From positions 2,852,001 to 2,916,000 of the forward strand of contig NZ_CP009922.3 in NCBI RefSeq assembly GCF_000993785.3: a stretch of 64,000 nt of DNA. Reading direction: 5' to 3'. Source of the DNA: Streptomyces xiamenensis (GTDB lineage: Bacteria; Actinomycetota; Actinomycetes; Streptomycetales; Streptomycetaceae). The notes under the pieces were generated by a model. That model was not told the DNA's origin. It made no database searches and saw nothing but the letters and a program-made list of their open reading frames with translations. Position numbers and translations under genes: made by a program. This document shows, piece by piece, positions 18,547 to 26,261 of this stretch (position 1 is its first letter; each line of letters begins with the position of its first letter).

Positions 18547-18939
18547 ATGGCACCACGATGCGACCTCATCGGACTGATCACCGACGACCTCAGCGCCTCC
18601 CTCGCCTTCTACCGGCGACTCGGCCTCGACATCCCCGACACCGCCCCCGACACCCCCCACGTCGAGGCCCTGCTCCCCGGTGGACTGCGCCTGGCCTGGG
18701 ACTCCGTCGCCACCATCACCTCCTTCCAGCCCGACTGGACCCCACCCCGCGGCGGACAGCGCATCAGCCTCGCCTTCCTGTGCGACAACCCCGCCGAGGT
18801 CGACTCCCTCTACGCCGAACTCACCGCCGCCGGCCACCCCGGCGCCACCCCGCCCTGGGACGCCGTGTGGGGCCAGCGCTACGCCACCGTCCTGGACCCT
18901 GACGGCAACCACATCGACCTGTTCGCCCCCCTCGGCTGA
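18547..18939 (+). CDS. VOC family protein (glyoxalase/dioxygenase fold)
   Basis: Protein of 130 residues, one vicinal-oxygen-chelate module pair. Typical segments are the N-terminal LIGLITDDLSASLAFYRRLG and the C-terminal YATVLDPDGNHIDLFAPL. This fold is found in glyoxalases, resistance proteins and dioxygenases. No specific activity can be read. ATG 18547 begins MAPRCDLIG. Confidence 0.87.
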   Translation: MAPRCDLIGLITDDLSASLAFYRRLGLDIPDTAPDTPHVEALLPGGLRLAWDSVATITSFQPDWTPPRGGQRISLAFLCDNPAEVDSLYAELTAAGHPGATPPWDAVWGQRYATVLDPDGNHIDLFAPLG

Positions 18940-19046
18940 CCCCACCGGCCCCGCTCCGCAGCCCGCACCACCACCCCCGCACCCACCCCGTACCACGCCG
19001 CGATCAAGCCCATCCCACCGCACACCACCGCATTACAGTGCACCGC

Positions 19047-19796
19047 ATGACCGCACTCCAAGGGAAAACCGCCGTCGTCACCGGAGGCTCACGCGGCATC
19101 GGCCGGGCCGTCGTGGAACGACTCGCCCGCGACGGAGCCCACGTCGTCTTCAACTACGCCCGCAGCGAGGCAGCCGCCGCCGAGGTCGTCGCCGCCGTCC
19201 AGCGCTCCGGCGGCCCCGGCAGCGCCCACGGCGTCCTCCTCGACCTCACCAGCCCCGGAGCCGCCGAGGAACTCCTCGACCAAGCGACAAGGTTGCACAG
19301 CACCCCCGACATCATCGTCAACAACGCCGCCCTCTCCTTCCCCCCGACCCCGCTCGCCGAGACCGACCCGGCCGCCTTCGACGCGGTCATGACCGTCAAC
19401 ACCACCGCCGTCTTCCGCACCCTGCGCCACGCCGCCCGCCACATGCCCGACGGCGGCCGGATCATCAGCGTCTCCTCCCTCAACACCACCCGACCCGCAC
19501 CCGGCATCGCCGCGTACGCCGCCAGCAAGGGCGCCCTCGAACAGCTCACCGCCGTCGCCGCCCAGGAACTCGGCCCCCGCGGCATCACCGTCAACACCGT
19601 CTCCCCCGGCGCCACCGACACCGACATGCTGCGCGGCACCAACCCGCCCGAGGCCCTCGAACACGTCGCCGCCCTCACCCCACTGCGCCGCCTGGGCACC
19701 CCCGCAGACGTCGCCGACGTCATCGCCTTCCTCGCCGGCCCCGACGGCCGCTGGATCACCGGCCAGAACCTCCACGCCACCGGCGGCCTGACCTGA
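19047..19796 (+). CDS. SDR family oxidoreductase (FabG-like)
   Basis: Classical SDR of 249 residues. It shows the TGGSRGIGRA nucleotide-binding motif near residues 13-21, NNAA near 90, the catalytic Ser in VSSLNTTR and the YxxxK motif in AAYAASKGA. The C-terminal segment (PLRRLGTPADVADVIAFLAG, TGQNLHATGG) is typical of 3-oxoacyl-ACP-reductase-like SDRs. Substrate unknown. ATG 19047 (MTALQGKTAVVTG) is preferred over a GTG 9 nt upstream. Confidence 0.92.
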   Translation: MTALQGKTAVVTGGSRGIGRAVVERLARDGAHVVFNYARSEAAAAEVVAAVQRSGGPGSAHGVLLDLTSPGAAEELLDQATRLHSTPDIIVNNAALSFPPTPLAETDPAAFDAVMTVNTTAVFRTLRHAARHMPDGGRIISVSSLNTTRPAPGIAAYAASKGALEQLTAVAAQELGPRGITVNTVSPGATDTDMLRGTNPPEALEHVAALTPLRRLGTPADVADVIAFLAGPDGRWITGQNLHATGGLT

Positions 19797-19802
19797 CCCG
19801 CC

Positions 19803-20006
19803 CTACCCGCCCAACGCCGCCACCACCTCCCGCGCGGAAGCCCACTCCCGCTCCCCGGCCGTGGCCCGCGTCCGCGCCACATAGTGCGCGGCCACGCACC
19901 GCTCATAGTCGTCCGACGCCACCTCCCAGGCACGCAGGAACAGTTCCCCGTCATCGTCCGCCATGCCCCGCGCACACAGCCGCACCACCGGGTTCTCAGG
20001 ATCCAT
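19803..20006 (-). CDS. small protein overlapping the MerR/clamp gene
   Basis: Protein of 67-68 residues (MDPENPVVRLCARGMADDDG onward). Its start lies inside the 3' end of the MerR/clamp gene and the two overlap by 11-14 nt, so they are probably translationally coupled. The stretch FLRAWEVASDDYERCVAAHY resembles a small helical family I recall from Streptomyces proteins that are usually longer, so this copy may be a shortened form. No function is known. GTG 20009 is an equally good start. Confidence 0.55.
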   Translation of the reverse strand: MDPENPVVRLCARGMADDDGELFLRAWEVASDDYERCVAAHYVARTRATAGEREWASAREVVAALGG

Positions 20007-21054
20007 CACGCACCGGCATCACCAGCGTCGTGAAACTGCCCTGATCCGCCGAGCGCACCAGCACCGGCCCGCACCCCGGCTCCCCCAGCTCCAGCAGCAC
20101 ATCGGGCCCCACCGCCGACTCCACCGCCCCGGCCAGCACCACCGGATCGAACGCCACCCGCACCCCGGGCCCCGTGACCAGCGCCGGCACCCGCACCCCA
20201 CCGACCGTCAGCCCCTCATCCCCCGCCGTACGGACCACCACCGGCCCCGAATCCCGCTCCAGCGCCGCACACAGCGCCACCCGGTCCGCGATCACCCGGT
20301 GCCGTACCGGCTCCAGACCCTCCAGCACCAGCCGGTACGCCGGGAACTCCCCCTCCGTCAGGCACACCTCACGCACCCGCTCCCCGTCCCGCACCCGCGC
20401 CCGGCCCGCACCGGACACCTCAAGCACCACCTCACCGGCACCCCGCGCCCACTCCGCGACCTCCCGCAGCTCCACCGCCTCCACCAGCAGCGGCCCCGGC
20501 CACGCACCGGGCACCGTCCGGGCCCGCAACGTCCGCACCGACAGCCGGTACCGGTCCGTCGCCACCAGCCGCACCTCCTCCCCGGCCGCCTCGACCAGAA
20601 CACACCGCAACAGCGGATGTCCGGGATCGGTCGCCGGCACCACCTGCCGCACCGCACCGGCCAACTCCGCACCGCCCAGCACGACCCGCGCCGGCACCGC
20701 CCCCGGCCACTCCCGCAACACCTCGGCGAACACCGCGCCCGCCGCCCGCGCCTCCTCCCGGGTACGCCGCTGCCACTCCTCCAGCACCGCACGCCCCCGC
20801 TCGGCCGGACCGTCCAGCACCACGGCGGCCTCCACCAGCGGCAGCCCCGCACCGCGCAGCCGGCGCAACAGCACCGCGCGCTCCGCCTGGCCCGGCGCGT
20901 ACCGCCGGTAGCCCGTCACCGCGTCGACCTCGGCCGGCGGCAGCACCCCGCAGTCGTCGTAGAAGCGCAACGCGCTGGGGCTCAGCCCGGCCAGCCGGGC
21001 GAACGCCCCGATCCCGAGCAACATCTCGTCCTGGTCCTCGTCCATGCCGCTCAT
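19996..21054 (-). CDS. MerR-type HTH protein fused to beta-sliding-clamp-like domains
   Basis: Protein of 352 residues. Residues about 13-80 are a MerR HTH (MLLGIGAFARLAGLSPSALR, FYDDCGVLPPAEVD, TGYRRYAP). A helical linker runs to about 112 (EEWQRRTREEARAAGAVFAEV). The rest parallels DnaN domains II and III: LLRCVLVEAAGEEVRLVATD-RYRLSV matches the clamp VLTGVRIEIEG...STDRYRFAV encoded at 59.9 kb in this window, LTEGEFPAYR matches LLEGDLPKYR, VRVAFDPVVLAGAVES matches ISIAFNPGFLLEGLSA, and the C-terminus LVMPVR matches LIMPVR. Domain I of the clamp is absent. A regulator with a clamp-like effector module, or a factor acting on replication, are both possible. The first ATG 21054 is used; MLLGIGA could begin at a later ATG. 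Confidence 0.85.
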   Translation of the reverse strand: MSGMDEDQDEMLLGIGAFARLAGLSPSALRFYDDCGVLPPAEVDAVTGYRRYAPGQAERAVLLRRLRGAGLPLVEAAVVLDGPAERGRAVLEEWQRRTREEARAAGAVFAEVLREWPGAVPARVVLGGAELAGAVRQVVPATDPGHPLLRCVLVEAAGEEVRLVATDRYRLSVRTLRARTVPGAWPGPLLVEAVELREVAEWARGAGEVVLEVSGAGRARVRDGERVREVCLTEGEFPAYRLVLEGLEPVRHRVIADRVALCAALERDSGPVVVRTAGDEGLTVGGVRVPALVTGPGVRVAFDPVVLAGAVESAVGPDVLLELGEPGCGPVLVRSADQGSFTTLVMPVRDGS

Positions 21055-21146
21055 GCTGAGCCTTCAGCCAACCCGAAGGTCAAACCCCGGCACCACGACA
21101 CCCGGCCCTTGCCCTGACGCCGACGTCAACGTTTACCGTCACCGAC

Positions 21147-21554
21147 ATGCGCATCAGTGAACTCGCCGAACGGGCCGGGGTCAGCACCCGCACCCTGCGC
21201 GATGGGGGCACCTCCCGGCCGAAGGCTGGGGGAGAAGCGCGCGGCCTGCTCAGCGCCCCGCGCGCCGCCAACGGATACCGCGTCTACGACGACGCCGACC
21301 TGGAAGTGGTGCGCCAGATCCGCACCCTCCAGGGTTCCGGCTTCGGCCTGGAGGAGACCCGCCCGTTCGTCGAGTGCCTGCGGGCAGGCCATCCGCGCGG
21401 CGACTCCTGCCCCGACTCGCTCGACGTGTACCGCAGGAAGCTCGCCGAGATCGACGCGCTCATGGAGCGGCTGCGGGCGGTACGCGCCGAGGTGAGCGAG
21501 CGGCTGCTGCGCTCCGCGACGGAACCGAAATGCCACCTGGGAGGCTCACCATGA
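21147..21554 (+). CDS. MerR family regulator with an in-frame repeat in its HTH
   Basis: Protein of 135 residues. It opens as a normal MerR domain (MRISELAERAGVSTRTLR) and continues normally after the disruption (GLLSAPRAANGYRVYDDADL, then a helical dimerisation region with CPDSLDVYRRKLAEIDALME). Between them, where MerR proteins carry RYYEARGLL-like residues, 11 residues (DGGTSRPKAGG) replace the two tyrosines. They are encoded by a 33-nt palindromic repeat. The frame is kept, so the protein is full length, but its DNA-binding helix pair is altered. The stop codon overlaps the start of the thioredoxin-like gene (ATGA). Confidence 0.82.
   Translation: MRISELAERAGVSTRTLRDGGTSRPKAGGEARGLLSAPRAANGYRVYDDADLEVVRQIRTLQGSGFGLEETRPFVECLRAGHPRGDSCPDSLDVYRRKLAEIDALMERLRAVRAEVSERLLRSATEPKCHLGGSP
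21201..21233 (+). repeat. short palindromic repeat inserted in the merR gene
   Basis: This 33-nt segment begins GATGGGGGCACCTCCC and ends GGCTGGGGGA. Its two halves can pair (CTCCCGGCC against GGCTGGGGGAG, with a GAA loop). It looks like the small GC-rich palindromes dispersed in Streptomyces genomes with a GGGGGCACCTCCC core. It replaces 6 nt expected from the MerR family (two Tyr codons), a net gain of 27 nt that keeps the frame. Confidence 0.65.
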
Positions 21555-21874
21555 AAACCCGGCTCGCCGACGTCACCGACGCCACCTTCGCCGAGGAGGT
21601 CCTGGCGGCGGACCTTCCCGTTCTGCTGAAATTCACCGCCGACTGGTGCCCGCCCTGCCACCAGCTGAGCCCGGTCCTGGCCGCGATCGCCACCGAACGG
21701 GCCGGGGAACTGAAAGTCGCCGAACTGAACGTGGACCACAACCCCGCGACGGCCACCACCTACGGCGTGCTGTCGGTCCCCACCCTGATCCTCTTCCGCG
21801 CCGGCGAACCCGTGACCTCCCTGGTGGGCGCCCGCAGCAAGCAGCGCCTGCTCCGGGAACTCGACGGCCGGTAG
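21551..21874 (+). CDS. thioredoxin-like protein
   Basis: Protein of 107 residues with a thioredoxin fold. The redox motif WCPPC (in FTADWCPPCHQL) replaces the classical WCGPC and is more like that of specialised thioredoxins. The cis-Pro motif (VLSVPTLILF) is present. It is translationally coupled to the preceding MerR gene through an ATGA overlap, so the two probably form one regulated unit. It is distinct from the housekeeping trxA at 50.8 kb. Confidence 0.9.
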   Translation: MKTRLADVTDATFAEEVLAADLPVLLKFTADWCPPCHQLSPVLAAIATERAGELKVAELNVDHNPATATTYGVLSVPTLILFRAGEPVTSLVGARSKQRLLRELDGR

Positions 21875-21914
21875 CCACCGGCCACGGCGGGCGGGGCCGC
21901 CGGGGCCGCCGGGC

Positions 21915-24900
21915 TCAGAACCCGCCCTCCATGTTGACGAAGCGCGAGTAGTGGCCCTGGAACGCCACCGTGATGGTGGCCGTGGGGCCGTTACGGTGCT
22001 TGGCCACGATCAGGTCCGCCTCGCCCGCCCGGGGGGACTCCTTCTCGTAGGCGTCCTCCCGGTGCAGCAGGATCACCATGTCCGCGTCCTGCTCGATGCT
22101 GTTGTGGATGTTGATGCCATTGGCGACGAAGTTGTGGGTCCCGGGCACCGTCGCGTCGAAGACCTCCCGTTCCCCCAGGCTCCGCACCGAGACGACCTCG
22201 TCCCAGAACACATCACTGGTGGCCAGCAGTTCGAGATCCTCGGCCCGCAGCACCTCCGCGACCCGGCCCAGCCTGCCCCGGCTCGGGGCACTGCGGTAGA
22301 GCGCCGAGCCGTTGTAGCGCACCCCCAGGGCGCTCTGGAACGCACGGGTGCTCATGTGCTCGACGCCCATCAGCGCGCGGACGGTCCCCCAGACCTCATT
22401 GGGAACCGTGTCGATGTTGGTGTTCATCCGGACGTTGCGCAGTCGCTCGGCGGCCGTCACGACATGCCGTGCCCGGGCCCCGTGGACTCCCACCCGCTCC
22501 AGGAAGCGGCGCTGGTCCTCCACTCCGGAGATGTCCAGGGTCCAGCCCGGACGGCCGGGGGAACCGGTCACCGAGCGCAGCCGGGCGCGAATGTCCAGCC
22601 GCAGCAGCAGCAACTGCAGGTCACGGGCGAGTCGTTCGCTCGTCGTCGCGTAGTACACGCGCACCGCTCCCGACCGCGACACGGTCACCGAGCCGTCGGT
22701 GGCCCACAGGTGGCGCAGGAAGAGCCTCAGCTGCTCGTCCGGCAGGGCGAAGATCCCGCCCGGCAGGAACTTCTCATGAGAACGCTTGCCGTAGAGACCG
22801 AAGCCGTCGAGCCACTCCGCGATCGGGTTGCGGCGCCCACGCCCGGTCGGGTGCGGCGAGGGCAGGTACAGATGCCACCAGCTGTCCTGCCGCACCAGCC
22901 GCGGAGTGATACCGAAATGCGCCGCGGCCTCCTTCACCGCGGTCAGATTGGCCTCGTCGTTGCTCGTGTAATGCACGGGCTGGCGCGGCGCGACACAGCC
23001 GTCACCGATCAGGTGGGCGAGCATGATCAGCTCAGCCTCGGGCCATTCCCTCGTGTGCTGCGGCACGCCCGTCCCGCGCGGCACCGCGATCCGCGAACCG
23101 GGTGACAGCTCGCCCAGCGGCCGCCAGCCGTCGTACATCAGGAACGGGTGATTCGCGGTGGCGTCGATTTCCCGCCCCGAGGCGAGCGTGAGCCGGAATA
23201 CCTCTTTGACTCCGCTGGAGAAGACATGGGTCATCGGCCGGCGGACCAGTCGCAGCTGCTCGTCCAGCGACCACACGGGGAAGCCGCGTTCGCCGCTCTC
23301 CATCAACTCGGCGATGGTCACCTCCGCACCGGTGTCGGCGCGCAGAATTCTGGTCTCGGCCGTGACACAGCCCGATTCACGCAGGTCGGAGACCATCGGC
23401 TTCTTGTCGGTGCGCTGCTCGGGGCCACGGTTCAGCTGGGAGAGCGCGATGACCGGGACCTCCAGCTCCTTCGCCAGCAGCTTCAGGTTCCGGGACATCT
23501 CCGAGACCTCCTGCTGCCGGCTCTCCGGCCGGCGGCTGCCGCCGGACTGCATCAGCTGGAGATAGTCGATGACGACCAGCCGCAGATCGTTGCGCTGCTT
23601 GAGCCGCCGGCACTTGGCGCGGATCTCCATCATCGACAGGTTCGGAGAGTCGTCGATGTACAGCGGCGCGTCGTTGACCTCCGTCATCTGCCGCGCCACC
23701 CGGGTCCAGTCCTCGTCCGTCATGCTGCCCGACCGCATGTGGTGCAGCGCCACCCGCGCCTCGGCGGACAGCAGACGCATGGCGATCTCGTTGCGCCCCA
23801 TCTCCAGCGAGAAGATGACGCTCGGCAGCTTGTGCTTGATGGAGCACGCGCGGGCGAAGTCCAGCGCGAGCGTCGAGTTGTGTGTGGGCACCATCGAACG
23901 GGTGGCGAGGTACAGGTGATCCGGGTTGTCCACCTGGACACAGCGGACCGGAACGCTCGCGACCTCCCGGACAGCGGTGATGACGCGCTGCCCGAGCTTC
24001 GCCGTCCCGGGACGCCTGCGCTCCGCGTGCATCCGCCGCTTGCGTCCCAGCGCGAACACCTCATCCGTGGGGGTGAACGTGATGACGTACGCGGTGGACG
24101 ACCCCACGGAGCGCCCGTTGACCGCCTTGGTCCGCACTCCACAGCGGTAGCCGAGGCCGACGACCAGCTCACGGAATCCCTCGGCCAGCCGTCGGCTGAC
24201 CACCGCGAACTGCACCGATCCGGTGTTCGTGACCGTCCCGTCCGTGTCCAGCAGCCCGGCCAGGAGTGCTCTGCGCTGCGCGACGGAGCCGCGCAGATAG
24301 CTGAGCGGAATGTGCTTGTCCCCCAGCACACCCAGCTCTCTCAACTGCACCAGGAGGCTGCCGTGCCTCCGGTGGCAGGAGGCGCACCGCGGCTCGGGCG
24401 AGGCCGAGAAGCACGTCTCGCCGCAGTCCACGCAGGTGGTGCGGGGCTGGGGGTCCGAGACGAACCGGGCCTTGCCGCCGCAGGAGCGGCCGCAGGTCCG
24501 CACGTGGGCGAGCTTGGGCGCGTACGGCTTGCCGCAGACGACACACGTCCGCTCGACCGGCTCGGGTGCGTGGACGGCGAACCGCAGGGCGTAGGTGATC
24601 GAGGACCCGACCCGGCGGACGTCGAAGCCCTCGTCGGCGATGCGGCGGACGAGTTCCGCGTCCGCCGAGGTGATCCTGGCGGCGGCGCTGTGACCGTCGC
24701 CGAGCCAGGCGCCCAGGACGTACGGAGGAATGGGCAGGTCCCGCTGAGGCAGGTCGAGCGGGGCCGTGTTCCGTACGGTGTGGTTGTGGCGGCCGTCGGC
24801 GGTGAGGCAGTGGAGGGTCTCGGCGATTTCCTTGGTGGTTCTGACCGCCGCCGGGACGTGTGCGGACCTGCGCGAGGCCCTGGTGTCCGTGAGCCACTGG

Positions 24901-25862
24901 TGGTCCGCGTCGGCGATCACGGTCGTGCCGTCGTCGAAGGACACCTCGTAGCACGGCCGTCCGGTCATCACCTCGGTGGCTTCCACCACCCGCGTCGGCC
25001 GGCCCGACGCGTCGAGCAGGTGGTCACCCGGACGCACCTCTCCCATGGTGGTCCACCCGGTGGGGGTGGGCAGCGGGGTGTCGAGCGCCAGCGCCTTGCC
25101 CATGGCCGGCCGGGCCGCGATGACGATCATCTGGCCGGGGTGGAGACCGTTGGTCAGGGAGTCCAGGTCGGTGAAGCCGGTGGGGACGCCGGTCATCTCG
25201 CCGCTGCGGGCGCCGATGGCCTCGATCTCGTCGAGGGCGCCCTCCATGATGTCGCTGAGCGGCAGGTAGTCCTCCGACGTCCGCTGCTCGGTGACCTGGT
25301 AGACCTCCGCCTGCGCCGTGTTGACGATGTCGTCGACGTCGCCGTCCGCCGCGTATCCCATCTGGGTGATGCGGGTGCCGGCCTGCACCAGGCGGCGCAG
25401 CACCGCCTTGTCGTGGACGATCTCCGCGTAGTACAGGGCGTTGGCGGCGGTGGGCACCATCTGCACGATGGAGTGCACATAGCCCGCGCCGCCCACCTTG
25501 GCGAGTTCGCCGCGCTTGGTCAGTTCGTTGGCGACGGTGATGGGGTCGGCCGGCTCGCCCTTGGCGTACAGGTCGAGGATCGCCGCGTAGATCGTCTCGT
25601 GGGCGGGCTTGTAGAAGTCCGCGCCCCGCAGCGTCTCGACCACGTCGGCGATGGCGTCCTTGGACAGCAGCATGCCGCCCAGCACCGACTGTTCGGCGCG
25701 GACGTCCTGCGGCGGGACGCGTTCGAAGGCGGTGGACGACGCGCCGTCGTCCGGGCCGGAGCCATGGCCCTGCCCGGCCCCGGGGCCGCCGCGGGCCGGC
25801 GGCGGCCCGTCGCCCGACGCCGCGTCGTCCCAGGGGGGTTCACCGTGCTCGAAATCGGCCAC
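21915..25862 (-). CDS. dnaB: replicative DNA helicase DnaB containing two inteins
   Basis: Precursor of 1315 residues; removing the two inteins leaves about 486 residues, the usual DnaB length. The N-terminal primase-interacting domain (PPQDVRAEQSVLGGML) and the RecA-like core are recognisable. Extein junctions are at ARPAMGK/STLALDF in the Walker A motif and at SDLRESG/SIEQDAD later in the core. VVIDYLQLM is the Walker B strand. The hexameric helicase unwinds DNA at the fork. GTG 25862 is chosen because GGGAGGAGGTGG lies just upstream; the frame is open further 5' without family similarity. Several DnaA boxes occur 125-190 nt upstream. Both inteins must splice to give a working helicase. Confidence 0.96.
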   Translation of the reverse strand: MADFEHGEPPWDDAASGDGPPPARGGPGAGQGHGSGPDDGASSTAFERVPPQDVRAEQSVLGGMLLSKDAIADVVETLRGADFYKPAHETIYAAILDLYAKGEPADPITVANELTKRGELAKVGGAGYVHSIVQMVPTAANALYYAEIVHDKAVLRRLVQAGTRITQMGYAADGDVDDIVNTAQAEVYQVTEQRTSEDYLPLSDIMEGALDEIEAIGARSGEMTGVPTGFTDLDSLTNGLHPGQMIVIAARPAMGKALALDTPLPTPTGWTTMGEVRPGDHLLDASGRPTRVVEATEVMTGRPCYEVSFDDGTTVIADADHQWLTDTRASRRSAHVPAAVRTTKEIAETLHCLTADGRHNHTVRNTAPLDLPQRDLPIPPYVLGAWLGDGHSAAARITSADAELVRRIADEGFDVRRVGSSITYALRFAVHAPEPVERTCVVCGKPYAPKLAHVRTCGRSCGGKARFVSDPQPRTTCVDCGETCFSASPEPRCASCHRRHGSLLVQLRELGVLGDKHIPLSYLRGSVAQRRALLAGLLDTDGTVTNTGSVQFAVVSRRLAEGFRELVVGLGYRCGVRTKAVNGRSVGSSTAYVITFTPTDEVFALGRKRRMHAERRRPGTAKLGQRVITAVREVASVPVRCVQVDNPDHLYLATRSMVPTHNSTLALDFARACSIKHKLPSVIFSLEMGRNEIAMRLLSAEARVALHHMRSGSMTDEDWTRVARQMTEVNDAPLYIDDSPNLSMMEIRAKCRRLKQRNDLRLVVIDYLQLMQSGGSRRPESRQQEVSEMSRNLKLLAKELEVPVIALSQLNRGPEQRTDKKPMVSDLRESGCVTAETRILRADTGAEVTIAELMESGERGFPVWSLDEQLRLVRRPMTHVFSSGVKEVFRLTLASGREIDATANHPFLMYDGWRPLGELSPGSRIAVPRGTGVPQHTREWPEAELIMLAHLIGDGCVAPRQPVHYTSNDEANLTAVKEAAAHFGITPRLVRQDSWWHLYLPSPHPTGRGRRNPIAEWLDGFGLYGKRSHEKFLPGGIFALPDEQLRLFLRHLWATDGSVTVSRSGAVRVYYATTSERLARDLQLLLLRLDIRARLRSVTGSPGRPGWTLDISGVEDQRRFLERVGVHGARARHVVTAAERLRNVRMNTNIDTVPNEVWGTVRALMGVEHMSTRAFQSALGVRYNGSALYRSAPSRGRLGRVAEVLRAEDLELLATSDVFWDEVVSVRSLGEREVFDATVPGTHNFVANGINIHNSIEQDADMVILLHREDAYEKESPRAGEADLIVAKHRNGPTATITVAFQGHYSRFVNMEGGF
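22101..23369 (-). mobile_element. DnaB intein 2, class 1
   Basis: 423-residue intein that starts with Cys (CVTAETRILRADTG) and ends INIHN before Ser. Block B is the TANHPF segment (DATANHPFLMYDGWRPLGE) and block F is EVFDATVPGTHNFVANG. The insertion point SDLRESG/SIEQDAD is the same as that of the cyanobacterial DnaB intein. LAGLIDADG-type endonuclease motifs are visible (LAHLIGDGCV and LRHLWATDGSV), the second one somewhat degenerate. Confidence 0.95.
23877..25094 (-). mobile_element. DnaB intein 1, class 3, in Walker A
   Basis: 406-residue intein inserted between Lys and Ser of the P-loop. It starts with Ala (ALALDTPLPTPTGW) where most inteins have Cys or Ser and ends MVPTHN before Ser. 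Trp67 (DADHQWLTD), Cys385 (VPVRCVQVD) and Thr404 form the WCT set of class 3 inteins. Two LAGLIDADG endonuclease motifs are seen, LGAWLGDGHS and LLAGLLDTDGTV. Between them are two four-cysteine groups (Cys184/187/201/205 and Cys221/224/237/240) that look like zinc-binding fingers. A homing endonuclease that may still be active is encoded. Confidence 0.92.
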
Positions 25863-26261
25863 TGACCCCACCTCCTCCCGGACCCGTTGTACGGCACGGC
25901 TCCGACATTTCCGTACCGAGCGCGGACCTACGCTACGGCAGTCGGCCGGTGGTCGGGACAGCCGGGGGAGGGCTCCGCCGGACAAGTTATCCACAGGCTA
26001 TGTGGATTTCAGATCGCGTCCTGTGGATAAGTCGGGACTTCCTGTGGACAGGGCGCGGCACCCTCCCGCCACCACACGTCCATGATCCACTTCGCACCCC
26101 CTCTGACCTGGGCGTTCACTGTCCGCCCACCCCCGATTACGGGAACACCCGTTCACTCGCCGGGCTCACGTCAACACCCGCAGAACATCACACCGGAGGC
26201 CGACCGAGGTAAGGATCACAAAACCATTGCGTCTATTACCTGTGGATGTTTGGATCTCCTC
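25863..26261. promoter_or_regulatory. dnaB/MATE divergent region with a DnaA-box cluster
   Basis: This 399-nt gap holds five DnaA-box-like 9-mers: TTATCCACA (25987-25995), TGTGGATTT (26001-26009), TGTGGATAA (26022-26030), TGTGGACAG (26043-26051) and TGTGGATGT (26241-26249). Four fall within 65 nt. Two are exact TTATCCACA matches in opposite orientation. The cluster is about 125-190 nt upstream of the dnaB start, so DnaA could regulate dnaB, the MATE gene, or both. Confidence 0.75.

Noticed and set aside
21915..25862. The oversized dnaB as a gene fusion or frameshifted assembly
   Set aside because: The two extra segments have complete intein splice junctions and endonuclease motifs, and the exteins join exactly into a normal DnaB.
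23148..25865. Long open frame on the plus strand antisense to dnaB
   Set aside because: The minus strand encodes DnaB with clear intein and helicase motifs; the plus-strand translation is His/Arg/Gly-rich without any family signal.
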